From the NCBI GenBank assembly GCA_963838035.1, contig CAWIPM010000008.1:124001-188000 (forward strand): a DNA stretch of 64,000 nt, written 5' to 3'. This DNA is from CAVVNN01 sp963838035. Lineage in GTDB: Bacteria; Actinomycetota; Thermoleophilia; Solirubrobacterales; 70-9. The translations under genes were made by a program, and so were the position numbers. The notes beneath the pieces were generated by a model, which saw only the letters and a program-made list of their open reading frames with translations, was not told the DNA's origin and did no database searches. Within the stretch, counting starts at the first letter, position 1. Every line of letters starts with the position of its first letter. Shown here piece after piece: positions 45,022 to 54,931 of the stretch.

Positions 45022-48000
45022 TTAGTCGACTTTGCCGGAAGCGCGGGGACCGGCGCGGGTGAGGGCGACCCGGAGGTCGCGGCCGTCGACCTTGGTGGCG
45101 GCGCCGTCGTTCGCGTCGTAGGCGACCGAAGTGGCCAGGACCTCGCTGGCCAGGTGGGACTCGTGAGCGCGGGCGGCATCGATCAACTCGGGGTCGCCGC
45201 CGATGGACAGCTCGATCCGGTCGGTGATCTCCAGGCCCGCCGCTTTGCGGGCGCTCTGGACCGCGTGGACGATCTCGCGGGCGAGGCCCTCGCGGCGCAG
45301 CTCGTCGTCGAGCTCGAGCTGGAGGGCGACCGCGTGGCCCGCCCCGGCCTCCACCTCGTAGCCCTCGAGCGGCAGCAGGGCGAGGGTGACCTCATCGGGC
45401 CCGAGGATGTGCTCGTCGCCGTCGATGTTGATGCCGACCTCGCCGCCGTCCGCCATCACCCTGGCGACGTGGACCGGGTCGAGCGCCTCGACCGCCGCGG
45501 CCACCTGCGGCATCCGCTTGCCGAAGCGGGGACCGAGCGAGCGGTAGTTGGGCTTGACCGCGTAGCTGACCAGATCCGCCTCCTCGGTGACGAAGCCGAG
45601 CTCCTTCACGTTCAGCTCCGCTCTGACCAGATCCGCCCTCGCCTCGATCGCCGCCCTCTCGGCGTCGTTGGCGACGATCACCGCGCGGCGCAGCGGCTGG
45701 CGCACCTTGAGCTTGGCCTGGGCTCGGGCCGCACGACCCAACTCGACGGTGAGGCGGACGGCCTCCATCGCCGCCTCCAGCTCGGGGTCGGCGAGCCGGG
45801 CGTCGGGCACAGGGAAGTCGCGGAGGTGGACCGAGTCGGGCAGCTCGCTCAGCTCCTCGCTCTCCCCGCCGGCGAGATTGAGGTGGATCTCGTCGGCCAG
45901 GAAGGGGGTGAAGGGGGCGAGCAGGGCAGCGGTCTCGAGCAGGCAGTGGCGCAGGGTCGCGAGGGCAGAGAGCTCGCCCTTCCAGAAGCGACGGCGGGAC
46001 AGGCGCACGTACCAGTTGGAGAGCTCCTCGACGTAGGAGGCGATCGCCCGCCCGGCGGCGGTGCAGTCGAAATCGTCCATCTGCTCGCGGACCGTGGCGG
46101 TCGTGGCCTGCAGTCGCGAGAGCGCCCACCTATCGAGGTCATCGATGGGCTCCGGCGGCGCGGTGAAGTCACCCGGACCGAGGTCCTCCGCGTTCGCGTA
46201 GAGGACCCAGAACGAGTAGGTGTTCCAGAGGGTGAGGAGGAACTGCCGCACCGTCTCCCCCACCGTCTCGACCGAGAATCGGTACCCCGACCAGGGCTGC
46301 TGCGCGGTCAGGTAGTACCAGCGGAAGGCGTCGGCGCCGTGGGCTTCGATCACTTCCCAGGGCTCGACCACGTTGCCGCGGCTCTTCGACATCTTCTGGC
46401 CCTCGGGGTCGAGGATGAGGCCGAGGCAGACGCAGTTGCGGTAGCTGGAGGTGTCGAAGAGGAGGGTCGACTCGGCGAGAAGGGTGTAGAACCAGCCGCG
46501 GGTCTGGTCGATCGCCTCGCAGATGAAGTCGGCCGGGAAGCGCTCCTCGAACTCCTCCCGGTTCTCGAACGGGTAGTGGAACTGTGCAAAGGGCATCGCG
46601 CCGCTGTCGTACCAGGTGTCGATCACCGAATCGACCCGGCGCATCTCGCCGCCGCACCTCTCGCAGGGGAGGGTGACGTCGTCGATATAGGGGCGGTGGA
46701 GGTCGTCGGGGACCTCGCCGGCGCGATCCCGCAGCTCCGCCACCGACCCGGCGCAGAAGCGCCCGTCGCAGTCCTCGCCCGCGCACTCCCAGATCGGCAG
46801 CGGCGTCCCCCAGTAGCGGTCGCGGGAGAGCGCCCAGTCGACGTTGTTCTCCAGCCAGTTGCCGAAGCGGCCGTGCTTGATGTGCTCGGGGTGCCAGCCG
46901 ATCGTCTCGTTGTCGGCGAGCAGCCGGTCGCGGGCCTGCGAGGTGGCGACGTACCAGCTCGACTTGGCGTAGTAGAGGAGCGGCGTGCCGCAGCGCCAGC
47001 AGTGGGGGTAGGAGTGCTCGTAGACCTGCTCGCGAAAGAGCAATCCGCGGCGGTCGAGGTCGGCGATCAACTCGCGTGTGACCTCCGGGCTCTTGACGAA
47101 GCGGCCCTCGAAGCCGGCCACCCGCCGGTCGAACCTGCCATCGAGCCCGACCGGGTTGTAGAGGGTGCCGTGCTCGGTCGGGTCGAAGATCCCGTTCTCT
47201 GCGGCAACGGCATAGTCGTCCTCGCCAAAGGCCGGGGCGATGTGGACGAGGCCGGTGCCGTCCTCGGTGGTGACGAAATCGCCCGCGATCACCGGGAAGC
47301 CCCCGGGCTCACGGTCAGCGAGGGTGAATACCGGCCCCTTGTAGCGGCGGCCGACCAGATCGCTGCCGGGGAAGCGATCGAGTACCTCGACCCCCTCGCC
47401 GAGCACCTTCTCCACCAGCGCCTCGGCGAGGATCAGCGTCTCCCCTCCCCCCAGCCGACGGGACCCAAAGCGATCGATATTTACGCTTTGGGTCCCGTCG
47501 GCGAGGATGGTGCGGACGTAGGTGACGTCGGGCGCGACGGCGACGGCGACGTTGCCCGGCAACGTCCAGGGCGTCGTAGTCCAGACAAGCAGCGACTCGC
47601 CGCTGTCGCTCCCGTCCTCGCCGAGCAGCGGGAAGCGCACGTATATGGAGGGATCCTCGACATCCTCGTAGCCGAGCGCGACCTCGTGCGAGGAGAGCGC
47701 CGTTCCGCAGCGCGGGCAGTAGGGGACGACCTTGTGGCCCTCATAGAGCAGGCCCTTATTCCAGAGCTCGCCGAGCGACCACCAGACCGACTCGATGTAG
47801 TCGTTCTCGAGGGTGACGTAGGGGTCGTCGAGGTCGAGCCAGAAGCCGATCCGCTCGGTCAGGCGGTTCCACTCCTCGACGTACTCGAAGACCGACTCGC
47901 GGCAGCGCCGGTTGAACTCGGCGATCCCGAGCTCCTCGATCTCCTGCTTGGAGGAGATGCCGAGTTGCTTTTCGACCTCCAGCTCGACCGGCAGCCCGTG

Positions 48001-48267
48001 GCAGTCCCAGCCGGCCTTGCGCGGAACCCGGTAGCCGCACATCGTCCTGTACCGCGGGTAGATGTCCTTGAAGACGCGGGCGAGGACGTGGTGGGAGCCG
48101 GGACGGCCGTTGGCGGTCGGCGGCCCCTCGTAGAAGCTCCAGACCTCGGCGCCCTCGCGGTTGGCCAGCGAGCGGTGGAAGACGTCGCGCTCGCGCCAGC
48201 GGGCGAGCACGCGCTCCTCCAGCTCGGGAAAGGCCTGCTTGGGATCGACTGGGCGAAAGCCTGGCAT
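45022..48267 (-). CDS. ileS: Isoleucyl-tRNA synthetase
   Basis: Essential class I synthetase charging tRNA-Ile, 1081 residues. HIGH-type signature is GSHHVLA, KMSKS is present in QKMSKSRGNVVEPW, and the editing domain sits between them (about 190-390) with the CP1 motifs. Length and the extended C-terminal domain suggest the eukaryote-like IleS2 class, often resistant to mupirocin (inference). A Cys cluster (CERCGG) lies in the zinc-binding insert. No T-box leader fits upstream: the divergent SDR gene is 38 bases away, and TAGAAT lies 9 bases before the ATG (48277-48282), indicating a leaderless mRNA. Confidence 0.97.
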   Translation of the reverse strand: MPGFRPVDPKQAFPELEERVLARWRERDVFHRSLANREGAEVWSFYEGPPTANGRPGSHHVLARVFKDIYPRYRTMCGYRVPRKAGWDCHGLPVELEVEKQLGISSKQEIEELGIAEFNRRCRESVFEYVEEWNRLTERIGFWLDLDDPYVTLENDYIESVWWSLGELWNKGLLYEGHKVVPYCPRCGTALSSHEVALGYEDVEDPSIYVRFPLLGEDGSDSGESLLVWTTTPWTLPGNVAVAVAPDVTYVRTILADGTQSVNIDRFGSRRLGGGETLILAEALVEKVLGEGVEVLDRFPGSDLVGRRYKGPVFTLADREPGGFPVIAGDFVTTEDGTGLVHIAPAFGEDDYAVAAENGIFDPTEHGTLYNPVGLDGRFDRRVAGFEGRFVKSPEVTRELIADLDRRGLLFREQVYEHSYPHCWRCGTPLLYYAKSSWYVATSQARDRLLADNETIGWHPEHIKHGRFGNWLENNVDWALSRDRYWGTPLPIWECAGEDCDGRFCAGSVAELRDRAGEVPDDLHRPYIDDVTLPCERCGGEMRRVDSVIDTWYDSGAMPFAQFHYPFENREEFEERFPADFICEAIDQTRGWFYTLLAESTLLFDTSSYRNCVCLGLILDPEGQKMSKSRGNVVEPWEVIEAHGADAFRWYYLTAQQPWSGYRFSVETVGETVRQFLLTLWNTYSFWVLYANAEDLGPGDFTAPPEPIDDLDRWALSRLQATTATVREQMDDFDCTAAGRAIASYVEELSNWYVRLSRRRFWKGELSALATLRHCLLETAALLAPFTPFLADEIHLNLAGGESEELSELPDSVHLRDFPVPDARLADPELEAAMEAVRLTVELGRAARAQAKLKVRQPLRRAVIVANDAERAAIEARADLVRAELNVKELGFVTEEADLVSYAVKPNYRSLGPRFGKRMPQVAAAVEALDPVHVARVMADGGEVGINIDGDEHILGPDEVTLALLPLEGYEVEAGAGHAVALQLELDDELRREGLAREIVHAVQSARKAAGLEITDRIELSIGGDPELIDAARAHESHLASEVLATSVAYDANDGAATKVDGRDLRVALTRAGPRASGKVD

Positions 48268-48276
48268 GGGCAGGTG

Positions 48277-48296
48277 ATTCTAGGAGCGGGTAGGCT
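48277..48296. promoter_or_regulatory. Back-to-back -10 elements for ileS and the SDR gene
   Basis: In 38 bases two divergent hexamers occur: TAGAAT on the minus strand (48277-48282), 9 bases before ileS, and TAGGCT on the plus strand (48291-48296), 9 bases before the SDR ATG. The two promoters must overlap, so they may compete. Confidence 0.45.
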
Positions 48297-48305
48297 GCGC
48301 GCCGC

Positions 48306-49184
48306 ATGCCCCCCGTCTACGGCCTGAACGGAAAGGTTGCGCTGGTCACTGGCGCCGCGCGAGGGATCGGCTTCGAGACCGCGCGCGCGATCCACATGCG
48401 CGGCGCCTCGGTCGCGGTCCTCGACCTCGACGCCGAGCAGGCGCGCGAGGCCGCCGAGCGGATCGGCCCCAGGACGATCGGGATCGGCGCCGACGTCACC
48501 GACCAGGGCGCGATGCTGGCCGCGGTCGCCGAGGTCGTCGAGCGCTTTGGCGGGCTCGACGTCGCCTGCGCAAACGCCGGAATCGCCCAATCGCAGGTGG
48601 CGACCGTGCGCGGGATCGGCGCCGAGGAGTGGGAGCGGGTCTTCGAGGTCGACATGCTCGGCGTCTGGCGGACGGTGCGCGCCGTCCTGCCCCAGATCGT
48701 CGAGCGCAAGGGCCACATCGTCGTCACTGGATCGGTCTACTCGTTCGCAAACGGGGTGCTCAACAGCCCCTACGCTGTGGCGAAGGCCGGCGTCGAGTCC
48801 TTGGGTCGCAGCCTGCGGGTGGAGCTGGCGCCGCTGGGCGCAAGCGCCAGCGTCGCCTACTGGGGTTGGGTCGACACGAAGATGGTTCAGGACAGCATGG
48901 CCCGCCCGCACTCCGACCGCATCAAACACAGCACGCCGGCCTGGCTGCTGAAGAGGATCCAGCCCGAGGAGGCCGGCGCGGCGACCGCCCGGGGCATCGA
49001 AGAGCGGGCGCCGCGGATCTTCGCGCCGAAGTGGTGGCGCTACGTCTCCGCCCTGCGCGGGATCGTCAACCCGCTGCTGGATCGGCGCCTGGAACGCGAT
49101 CCGAGCTTCCTCGAGACGATCCGCGAAGTCGAGGCGGAGGCGGACGAGCAGGGCGCGGCCGCGGTTTCCTCACCCTCGATCTAG
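48306..49184 (+). CDS. Classical short-chain dehydrogenase/reductase
   Basis: NAD(P)-dependent oxidoreductase of 292 residues. Motifs: TGAARGIG (cofactor), CANAG, Ser in VTGSVYS, and catalytic YAVAK. A C-terminal extension beyond residue 240 (RGIVNPLLDRRLERDPS) recalls SDRs that act on lipid or steroid-like substrates, but the substrate is not evident. The leaderless-type TAGGCT precedes the ATG by 9 bases. The 3' end is 8 bases from the convergent 2-hydroxyacid dehydrogenase gene. Confidence 0.88.
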   Translation: MPPVYGLNGKVALVTGAARGIGFETARAIHMRGASVAVLDLDAEQAREAAERIGPRTIGIGADVTDQGAMLAAVAEVVERFGGLDVACANAGIAQSQVATVRGIGAEEWERVFEVDMLGVWRTVRAVLPQIVERKGHIVVTGSVYSFANGVLNSPYAVAKAGVESLGRSLRVELAPLGASASVAYWGWVDTKMVQDSMARPHSDRIKHSTPAWLLKRIQPEEAGAATARGIEERAPRIFAPKWWRYVSALRGIVNPLLDRRLERDPSFLETIREVEAEADEQGAAAVSSPSI

Positions 49185-49192
49185 CGAAGCTG

Positions 49193-52027
49193 CTACCTGC
49201 TGCGCGTTAGCCGCTCCAAGAGGATCACGACGGACTCATACGGCTCGCCGGTCGCGCGGCTGAGGCCGATCTCGCAGGTGCGGTTGCTGGATAGGTGGGC
49301 GTCGAAGGCGCGGCCGGAGAGCTCGGCCGCCTGATCGCTGGTCGCAGCCTCGGTCAGCTCCGGGTGGGAGATGCCGCGGTCGCCGGCGAAGCCGCAGCAG
49401 GTCGACGAGGGGGGAACGAAGACCTCCTCCGCCAGCGCGCCGGCGAGCGATTCGAGCCTTGGTGTCAGCCCCATCTGGCGGGTCGCGCAGGTCGGGTGAA
49501 CGGTGGCGGAGCCGACCCTCTCGGCGACCTCGAGCCAGGGCAGCAGGCGATCGTGGGCCCAGGCGACCGAGTCGAGGACGTCCAGCTCGCCGAGACGCTC
49601 CGCGTTCTCCTCGCTCAGCACTCCCTCGCCGGGCTCGGCGACTCCCTGTGTGCAGGAGGCGGCGTCGATCACGATCGGAAGCGCGCCCTCTCCGCTCCAG
49701 CCCCAGAGGCGCTCGATCATCTCGTTCGCCTTTTTGCGATGTGCTTCGCCAAACCCCTTCGAGCTCCATGGCAGCCCGCAGCAGCTGCCGGCGACGTCGG
49801 GGGGGATCCAGACCGGCAGGCCGGCGCGGCGCGAGACCTCGATCAGCGCCTCGACCGGTGAACCGCCGAGGATGCGGTTGGTGCAGGAGGGAACGTAGAC
49901 GGCCGCGGCGCCTTCGTGCAGGGTCATCGGCAGCTTTCCGGACGCGGGCGGAGGCAGCCCCCGGCCTCGCTTCGTCCGTCGTGCCAGCGGCCCGCCGAAG
50001 CGAAGGCCGGCCCGGGCCGCGCCCTCGACCGTGCCCCAGCGCTCGGCGACGGCCAGCGCCGCCCGCTGAGCGCGCTCGGTGTGGCGCTCCCCGCGAAGCT
50101 CCTTGACCAGCTTGCCGGTGTCGATCCCGACCGGGCAGGCGAGCTGGCAGGAGCCGTCGGCGGCGCAGGTGTCCAGCGCCTCGTAGGTGAATTCCTCGAG
50201 TAGGGCCCTCTGCACCGGCGAGCCCTCCGGCTGGCGCGCCATCTCGCGTCGCAGCACGATCCGCTGGCGCGGGGTCGTGGTCAGGTTGCGGCTCGGGCAG
50301 ACCGGCTCGCAGAAGCCGCACTCGACGCAGGCGCTCGCCGCTCCCTCGATCGCCGGCGTGGTTTTCAGGTTGCGCAGGTGAACGCCGGGGTCGCGGTTGA
50401 GGACGACGCCGGGCGCGAGCACGCCGTCGGGGTCGGCGAGCTGCTTCACCCGCCACATCAGCTCGGTCGCCTTCCTGCCCCACTCGCGCTCGACGTAGGG
50501 GGCCATGTTGATCCCGGTCCCGTGCTCGGCCTTGAGCGAGCCGTCATAGCGGCCGACGATCAGCTCGACCAGCTCCCCCATGAAGGCCTCGTAGCGGTCG
50601 AGGTCCTCCTGCTTGGCGAAGTCGGGGGTGAGCATGAAGTGGAGGTTTCCGGCGGAGGCGTGGCCGGCGACGCCGGGCAGGAAGCCGTGCTCGCCGAGCA
50701 GCGCCTGCAGGTCGCGGGCGCCCTCCGCGATCCGCTCCGGAGGGACGCAGACGTCCTCGACGATCAGCGCCGTCCCGGGCAGGCGAAGGCGGCCGATCAG
50801 CCCGTGTAACCCCTCGCGCACGCGCCAGGCGAGCTCGATCTCCTCGACCTCGCGGGTGAACTCGATCGGCCGGATCGTCTCGTGGGAGGAGAAGAGCTCG
50901 GCGGCACCGGCGACGTGGGCGTCCAGCTCCTCCTCGGTCGCGGAGCCGAACTCGACCAGCAGCACCGCCGACTCCGGCGGCAGCTCCTTCCACTCCTCGG
51001 GCGCCCCGACCATGTTCCAGGCGGCGGTGATCAGCGCCGGGGCGACCATCAGCTCGACCGCGGTGGCGCCGGCGCCGACGAGGTCGCGGACCGGGGCGAT
51101 CGCCTGGTCGATGTCGGGGAAGTGAACCCAGGCCGTTGTCGTGTGGGCGGGCAGCGGCACCGTCTCGAAGACCGCCTCGGCGAGGAAGGCGAGGGTGCCC
51201 TCGGAGCCGACGAGAAGGCGACGGAAGATCTCCAGCGGCTCCTCGGCATCGAGGAAAGCGCAGAGCCTGTAGCCCGTCGTGTTCTTGATCGCGAACTTGC
51301 GGCGGATGCGCTCGCTCAGCTCGGCATCGGCACGGATCTCGTCGCGGATCGCCGCCAGGCCATCGACCAGCTCGGGCTCCTCCTCCGCGAAGCGCTCGGC
51401 GGCGCCGCGGGCGGCGGTGTCGATCGTCGTCCCCGAGGGGAGGACGAAGGTCATCGAGCGAACCGTGGAGTAGGCGTCGTGGGTGACGCCGCAGCGCATC
51501 CCGCCGGAGTTGTTGGCTATCACCCCGCCGACGGTGGCGATGTCGGTGCTGGCCGGGTCGGGGCCGAGCTTGCGGCCGAGCGGGGCGAGGACGCGGTTGG
51601 CGTGGCCGAGCACGGTTCCGGGCTTGACGCACGCCAGAGCCCCGTCCTGCTCGGCGGCGACGCCGCCGAAATGACGACGGACGTCGACGAGGATGCCGTC
51701 GCTTTGCCCCTGGCCGTTGAGGCTGGTGCCGCCGGCACGAAAGGTCACCGGGATGCCGGAGCGGCGGCCGTACTCGAGCACCTTGGCGACGTCGCCGGCG
51801 TCGTGGGCCATCACCACCGCCCGCGGAAAGAGCCGATAGGGGCTGGCGTCGGAGGCGTAGCGGACGATGTCGCCGGCGCGGCCGAGAACGCGGTCGGCGC
51901 CGAGCAGCTCCTCCAACTCGCCGCGCAGCAGGCGGACGGTGCCGCCCGCGAGCGAGTCCGGGGCACGGTCGGGAGCCGGCTCCTCCAGGCCGGGCGGCGG
52001 GCGCAGCTTGGACTTGAGCAGTGCCAC
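49193..52027 (-). CDS. FAD-linked 2-hydroxyacid dehydrogenase fused to Fe-S subunit (GlcD-GlcF/Dld-like)
   Basis: A 944-residue fusion. N-terminal (about 35-555): FAD-binding PCMH domain with FRAGGTSLNGQGQSDG and NNSGGMRCG, and a C-terminal flavin-oxidase domain with GHASAGNLHFM and KAEHGTGINM. C-terminal (about 560-944): ferredoxin-type clusters in CVECGFCEPVCPS and CAADGSCQLACP, then two CCG domains (GSCCGLPW, TCCGFAGDRG) that bind a further cluster. Such fusions oxidise D-lactate, glycolate or related 2-hydroxy acids and pass electrons to quinone. A benzoylformate-decarboxylase-like gene 9 bases upstream suggests a 2-hydroxyacid to 2-oxoacid to aldehyde route. GTG start with TAGGCT at 6 bases. 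Confidence 0.9.
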   Translation of the reverse strand: MALLKSKLRPPPGLEEPAPDRAPDSLAGGTVRLLRGELEELLGADRVLGRAGDIVRYASDASPYRLFPRAVVMAHDAGDVAKVLEYGRRSGIPVTFRAGGTSLNGQGQSDGILVDVRRHFGGVAAEQDGALACVKPGTVLGHANRVLAPLGRKLGPDPASTDIATVGGVIANNSGGMRCGVTHDAYSTVRSMTFVLPSGTTIDTAARGAAERFAEEEPELVDGLAAIRDEIRADAELSERIRRKFAIKNTTGYRLCAFLDAEEPLEIFRRLLVGSEGTLAFLAEAVFETVPLPAHTTTAWVHFPDIDQAIAPVRDLVGAGATAVELMVAPALITAAWNMVGAPEEWKELPPESAVLLVEFGSATEEELDAHVAGAAELFSSHETIRPIEFTREVEEIELAWRVREGLHGLIGRLRLPGTALIVEDVCVPPERIAEGARDLQALLGEHGFLPGVAGHASAGNLHFMLTPDFAKQEDLDRYEAFMGELVELIVGRYDGSLKAEHGTGINMAPYVEREWGRKATELMWRVKQLADPDGVLAPGVVLNRDPGVHLRNLKTTPAIEGAASACVECGFCEPVCPSRNLTTTPRQRIVLRREMARQPEGSPVQRALLEEFTYEALDTCAADGSCQLACPVGIDTGKLVKELRGERHTERAQRAALAVAERWGTVEGAARAGLRFGGPLARRTKRGRGLPPPASGKLPMTLHEGAAAVYVPSCTNRILGGSPVEALIEVSRRAGLPVWIPPDVAGSCCGLPWSSKGFGEAHRKKANEMIERLWGWSGEGALPIVIDAASCTQGVAEPGEGVLSEENAERLGELDVLDSVAWAHDRLLPWLEVAERVGSATVHPTCATRQMGLTPRLESLAGALAEEVFVPPSSTCCGFAGDRGISHPELTEAATSDQAAELSGRAFDAHLSSNRTCEIGLSRATGEPYESVVILLERLTRSR

Positions 52028-52036
52028 CCGCCGAGC

Positions 52037-53635
52037 CTAGAAGAGGGACATCCCCGGCGCCACCGGCACTTCGACCAGCTCCGGCGCCGAGGAGGCGAGC
52101 GCCTTCGCCAGCGCGTCGCGAACGTCGTCGCGCTCCTTCGCGCGGCGGGCCTTGACGCCGTAGCCCTCGGCGACCGAGCCGACGTCGAGCTCAGGCAGAT
52201 CGAGCCCGGGCGCCCCCTGCACCTGCTCGACCTCGGCGAACCACTTGAGGATCGCGTACTCGGAATTGCGCAGGACGAGGAAGGTGACCGGCGTCCGGTA
52301 GGCGACAGCGCTCCAGAAGGCCGTGATCGCGTATTGGGCCGAGCCCTCGCCGAGCACGCAGACGACCGGGCGGTCGGGCTGGGCAAGCTGGACGCCGACC
52401 GAGGCGGCGAGGCCGAAGCCGAGGCCTCCGCCGGCGCTGAAGTAGTAGCTGCCGGGGCGGGAGATGCGCAACTGGTTGCGCAGGGCGAGGGTGCTCGAGG
52501 GTGACTCGAGGACGACGATCGCGTCCTCGGGGATCACCTCCGCGAGGGCGGAGAGCACGGTGGAGGAGTTGAGCGGGTCGGTCGCCGGGATCTCCTGCGG
52601 CGGCTGGTTCGGCTCGGGCGCCGGGCGGCTCGACTCCGGGACCGCCTCCAACAGAGCCTCCAGGGTCAGCCTCACATCGGCGACCAAGGCATCCCCCATC
52701 GGGGCACGGGCGGCCTCGTCGGGATCGCTGGTGATCGCGACGAGTTTCGCGCCCTCGGGGAGCAGCGGGCCCGGAATGTGGGGGTAATAGGGGAAGACCG
52801 AGCTGCCTGCGACGAGGATCAGGTCGTGGCCCTCGAGGGTCTGGGCGACCGGGCCGATCGCCGGGGGCAGGACGCCGCGGAAATTCGGATGGCCCTCCGG
52901 GAAGCCGAGCCGGACGCCGCCCGTCGCCGGGCTCGCCCAGACCGGCAGGCGCTGGCGCTCGGCCAGCGCGATCGCCGTGTCCCAGCCGCCGCTCGAATCG
53001 ATGTCGGGGCCGGCCACGAGGACCGGGGCGCTCGCAGCGTCGAGCCGCTCCGCCAGGGAGCGGACAGCCGCCGGGTCGGCCGCGGCGCGGCCGGTGACGG
53101 TCCGCTCGATCGCGTGGCGGGCGTCGGCCTCATCGACCTCGGCGTACCAGTCATCCATCGGCAGGGAGACGAAGGTGGGGCCTTTCGGCGGCAGTGAGGC
53201 CATGTGGGCGCCGTGCGCGAGCGCCAGCGGAACGTCCTCCGCCCGCGCCGGCTCATACGCCCACTTGACCAGCGGGTGCGGCATCCGGGTCGCGTCGCGG
53301 TTGGTCAGGTTCGCCTGCAGGGTGATCTGCGCGCGCGCCTGCTGGCCGGCCGTGATCAGCAGCGGCGAGTGGTTCGCCTGCGCGTTGAAGATCGCGCCCA
53401 TCGCGTTGCCCACCCCTGGCGCGGTATGGAGGTTGGCGATGGTGGTGCGCCCGGAGGCCTGCGCGAAGCCGTCGGCCATCCCGACCACGACCGCCTCCTG
53501 CAGGCCGAGCACGTAGCGGAAGTCGCCGGGGAAATCGGCGAGCATCGGCAGCTCGGTCGAGCCCGGGTTGCCGAACATCGTCGTCATCCCCTGGGCGCGG
53601 AAGAGGTCGAAGGCGGCTTCCCGGACCGTCGGCAT
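52037..53635 (-). CDS. Thiamine-diphosphate enzyme, benzoylformate-decarboxylase-like
   Basis: ThDP-dependent 2-oxoacid decarboxylase of 532 residues, the size of benzoylformate decarboxylase (MdlC). The N-terminal domain has GNPGSTELPML and the catalytic Glu in LQEAVVVGMADG; the C-terminal ThDP motif is GEGSAQYAI followed about 25 residues on by RNSEYAILKWF. GEGS instead of GDGS is also the form in MdlC. It should turn an aryl- or alkyl-2-oxoacid to an aldehyde plus CO2. ATG 53635 (MPTVREAAFDLF) has TAGGGT 7 bases before it and is preferred over a start 86 codons upstream. It is followed by the 2-hydroxyacid dehydrogenase gene. Confidence 0.9.
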   Translation of the reverse strand: MPTVREAAFDLFRAQGMTTMFGNPGSTELPMLADFPGDFRYVLGLQEAVVVGMADGFAQASGRTTIANLHTAPGVGNAMGAIFNAQANHSPLLITAGQQARAQITLQANLTNRDATRMPHPLVKWAYEPARAEDVPLALAHGAHMASLPPKGPTFVSLPMDDWYAEVDEADARHAIERTVTGRAAADPAAVRSLAERLDAASAPVLVAGPDIDSSGGWDTAIALAERQRLPVWASPATGGVRLGFPEGHPNFRGVLPPAIGPVAQTLEGHDLILVAGSSVFPYYPHIPGPLLPEGAKLVAITSDPDEAARAPMGDALVADVRLTLEALLEAVPESSRPAPEPNQPPQEIPATDPLNSSTVLSALAEVIPEDAIVVLESPSSTLALRNQLRISRPGSYYFSAGGGLGFGLAASVGVQLAQPDRPVVCVLGEGSAQYAITAFWSAVAYRTPVTFLVLRNSEYAILKWFAEVEQVQGAPGLDLPELDVGSVAEGYGVKARRAKERDDVRDALAKALASSAPELVEVPVAPGMSLF

Positions 53636-53722
53636 CGGCCGAACCCTACCTGCGCCCCCCCCGACCGGAGTGCTCAATGTGCGGTTCAAGGCTTTTCCGG
53701 ACCGGGTCGATGAGAGGAGGAC

Positions 53723-54421
53723 TTGGCGCGACGAGGCAACAGCCCCCACCAAGCGCGGCTCGCGATCGCCGCCGCCTCCCTCGCGCTGCTCGCCCTCCTC
53801 TATGCGGCGCCCGCCGCCATCGCCGGCCCGCCCTCCGTCCGGCAGGTCTTCTCGCCGGGGGCGATCGTCCCGATCCCGGCCTCGGTCCCGCACGAAGCGG
53901 GCGACATGGTCGACCGCAGGATCGTGCCGGACCTACGCTGGATCGCCCAGCGCTACCCGATCTACATCACCGACGGGTACTCGGGGCCGCTGCCGAACGG
54001 CGAACACGTCGGCTGCGACAACTGCCACGTCAAGGGCTCCGATCACTACAACGGCCTTGCCGTGGACATCGTGCCGCTGAACGGGAGCACTCGCTGCGAC
54101 AGCAGCTGGAAGCCGATCACCCGGCTGGCGCTCTGGGCCGAGCCGAAGCAGAACGAGCCCGTCCCGCCCTTCCGCTGGGTCGGCTACGACGGCGACGCCG
54201 GCCATGGTTGCGGCAACCACCTGCACCTGTCCTGGAACCATGCTCCGGCGCCGCGCTACGCCCTCGCCGAATGGGTCGAAGTCTTCCCAACCGGCCCCCG
54301 GGAAACGGAACGACATCCCCGCCACAGGCACTCGCAGCCGCCCGGCCCGCCGCCGGCGGCGGGCCCGACCGGCGGCGTCTCCCGCGCCGAAACCGGCGGC
54401 GTCTCCGCCCACGGCGACTGA
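53723..54421 (+). CDS. Secreted LAS/M15-like metallopeptidase
   Basis: Exported protein of 232 residues. Signal peptide to about residue 33 (ALLALLYAAPAAIA). The core (about 55-195) has SDHYNGLAVDIV, whose His and Asp are spaced as zinc ligands, and NHLHLSW (HxH), together the pattern of LAS peptidases such as D-Ala-D-Ala carboxypeptidases and M15 endolysins. Four Cys around GCDNCHV and TRCDSS may form disulfides. The C-terminal 35 residues are Pro/Gly/Thr-rich and disordered. It would trim peptidoglycan peptides. TTG 53723 is the only start after an in-frame stop, with GAGAGGAGG just before it. Confidence 0.75.
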   Translation: MARRGNSPHQARLAIAAASLALLALLYAAPAAIAGPPSVRQVFSPGAIVPIPASVPHEAGDMVDRRIVPDLRWIAQRYPIYITDGYSGPLPNGEHVGCDNCHVKGSDHYNGLAVDIVPLNGSTRCDSSWKPITRLALWAEPKQNEPVPPFRWVGYDGDAGHGCGNHLHLSWNHAPAPRYALAEWVEVFPTGPRETERHPRHRHSQPPGPPPAAGPTGGVSRAETGGVSAHGD

Positions 54422-54447
54422 GCGCGAGAGCCTAGGATGAGCGGCCG

Positions 54448-54930
54448 ATGCGCCGCCGACTCTCGATCGCCTCAATCGGGCTCACGGGCCTCCTCGCCCT
54501 GGCGGGGGCGGGCTGCGGTGGGCCCAGCGGCACGACGCCGGTCTCCTGCCTCGGCGGGAGCGGGCCCTATCTCCGCGCTCTCGGCGACGCGCCCGGGGCC
54601 GTGAGGTTGAGCGGCGGGACTCCGATCAGCGACTGCCTGGCGGAGAACCAGCAGCCCGGCGAGCTCGCCACCGTCGGGACCGCCCTCGTCAGCGCCGCGA
54701 CCAAGCTCGACGCCGAGGCCCTGGCCAACCCGGGCGGGGCCGCCAACCTGCGGCTCGGCTACCTGCTCGGAGCCGCCCAGCGCGGCGCCGACCGGAGCGA
54801 GGGCATCCACGCCGAGTTGATGCGCCGACTCGCCGTCGCCGCCCGCTACAGCCCCGACGGCCGTCCACTCCCCCCCGCCTTTCTCCCCACCTACCGCCGG
54901 GGTTACGACGCCGGCCATGCGCAAGGCTGA
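54448..54930 (+). CDS. Hypothetical lipoprotein
   Basis: A 160-residue putative lipoprotein: basic start MRRRLS, hydrophobic core and lipobox LAGAGC with Cys23. The mature part is Ala/Gly-rich and helical, with two further Cys (in VSCLGG and ISDCLAE) that could pair. No family recognised. TAGGAT lies 9 bases before the ATG (54433-54438). Fumarase follows 39 bases downstream but has its own ribosome site and probably its own promoter. Confidence 0.65.
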   Translation: MRRRLSIASIGLTGLLALAGAGCGGPSGTTPVSCLGGSGPYLRALGDAPGAVRLSGGTPISDCLAENQQPGELATVGTALVSAATKLDAEALANPGGAANLRLGYLLGAAQRGADRSEGIHAELMRRLAVAARYSPDGRPLPPAFLPTYRRGYDAGHAQG

Positions 54931-54931
54931 A

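Noticed and set aside
48268..48305. T-box leader for ileS, common in Actinobacteria
   Set aside because: Only 38 bases separate ileS from the divergent gene, too short for a T-box, and a leaderless-type -10 is present.
44989..48327. A 1112-codon plus-strand frame opposite ileS
   Set aside because: Pure antisense shadow; ileS on the other strand has all synthetase signatures.
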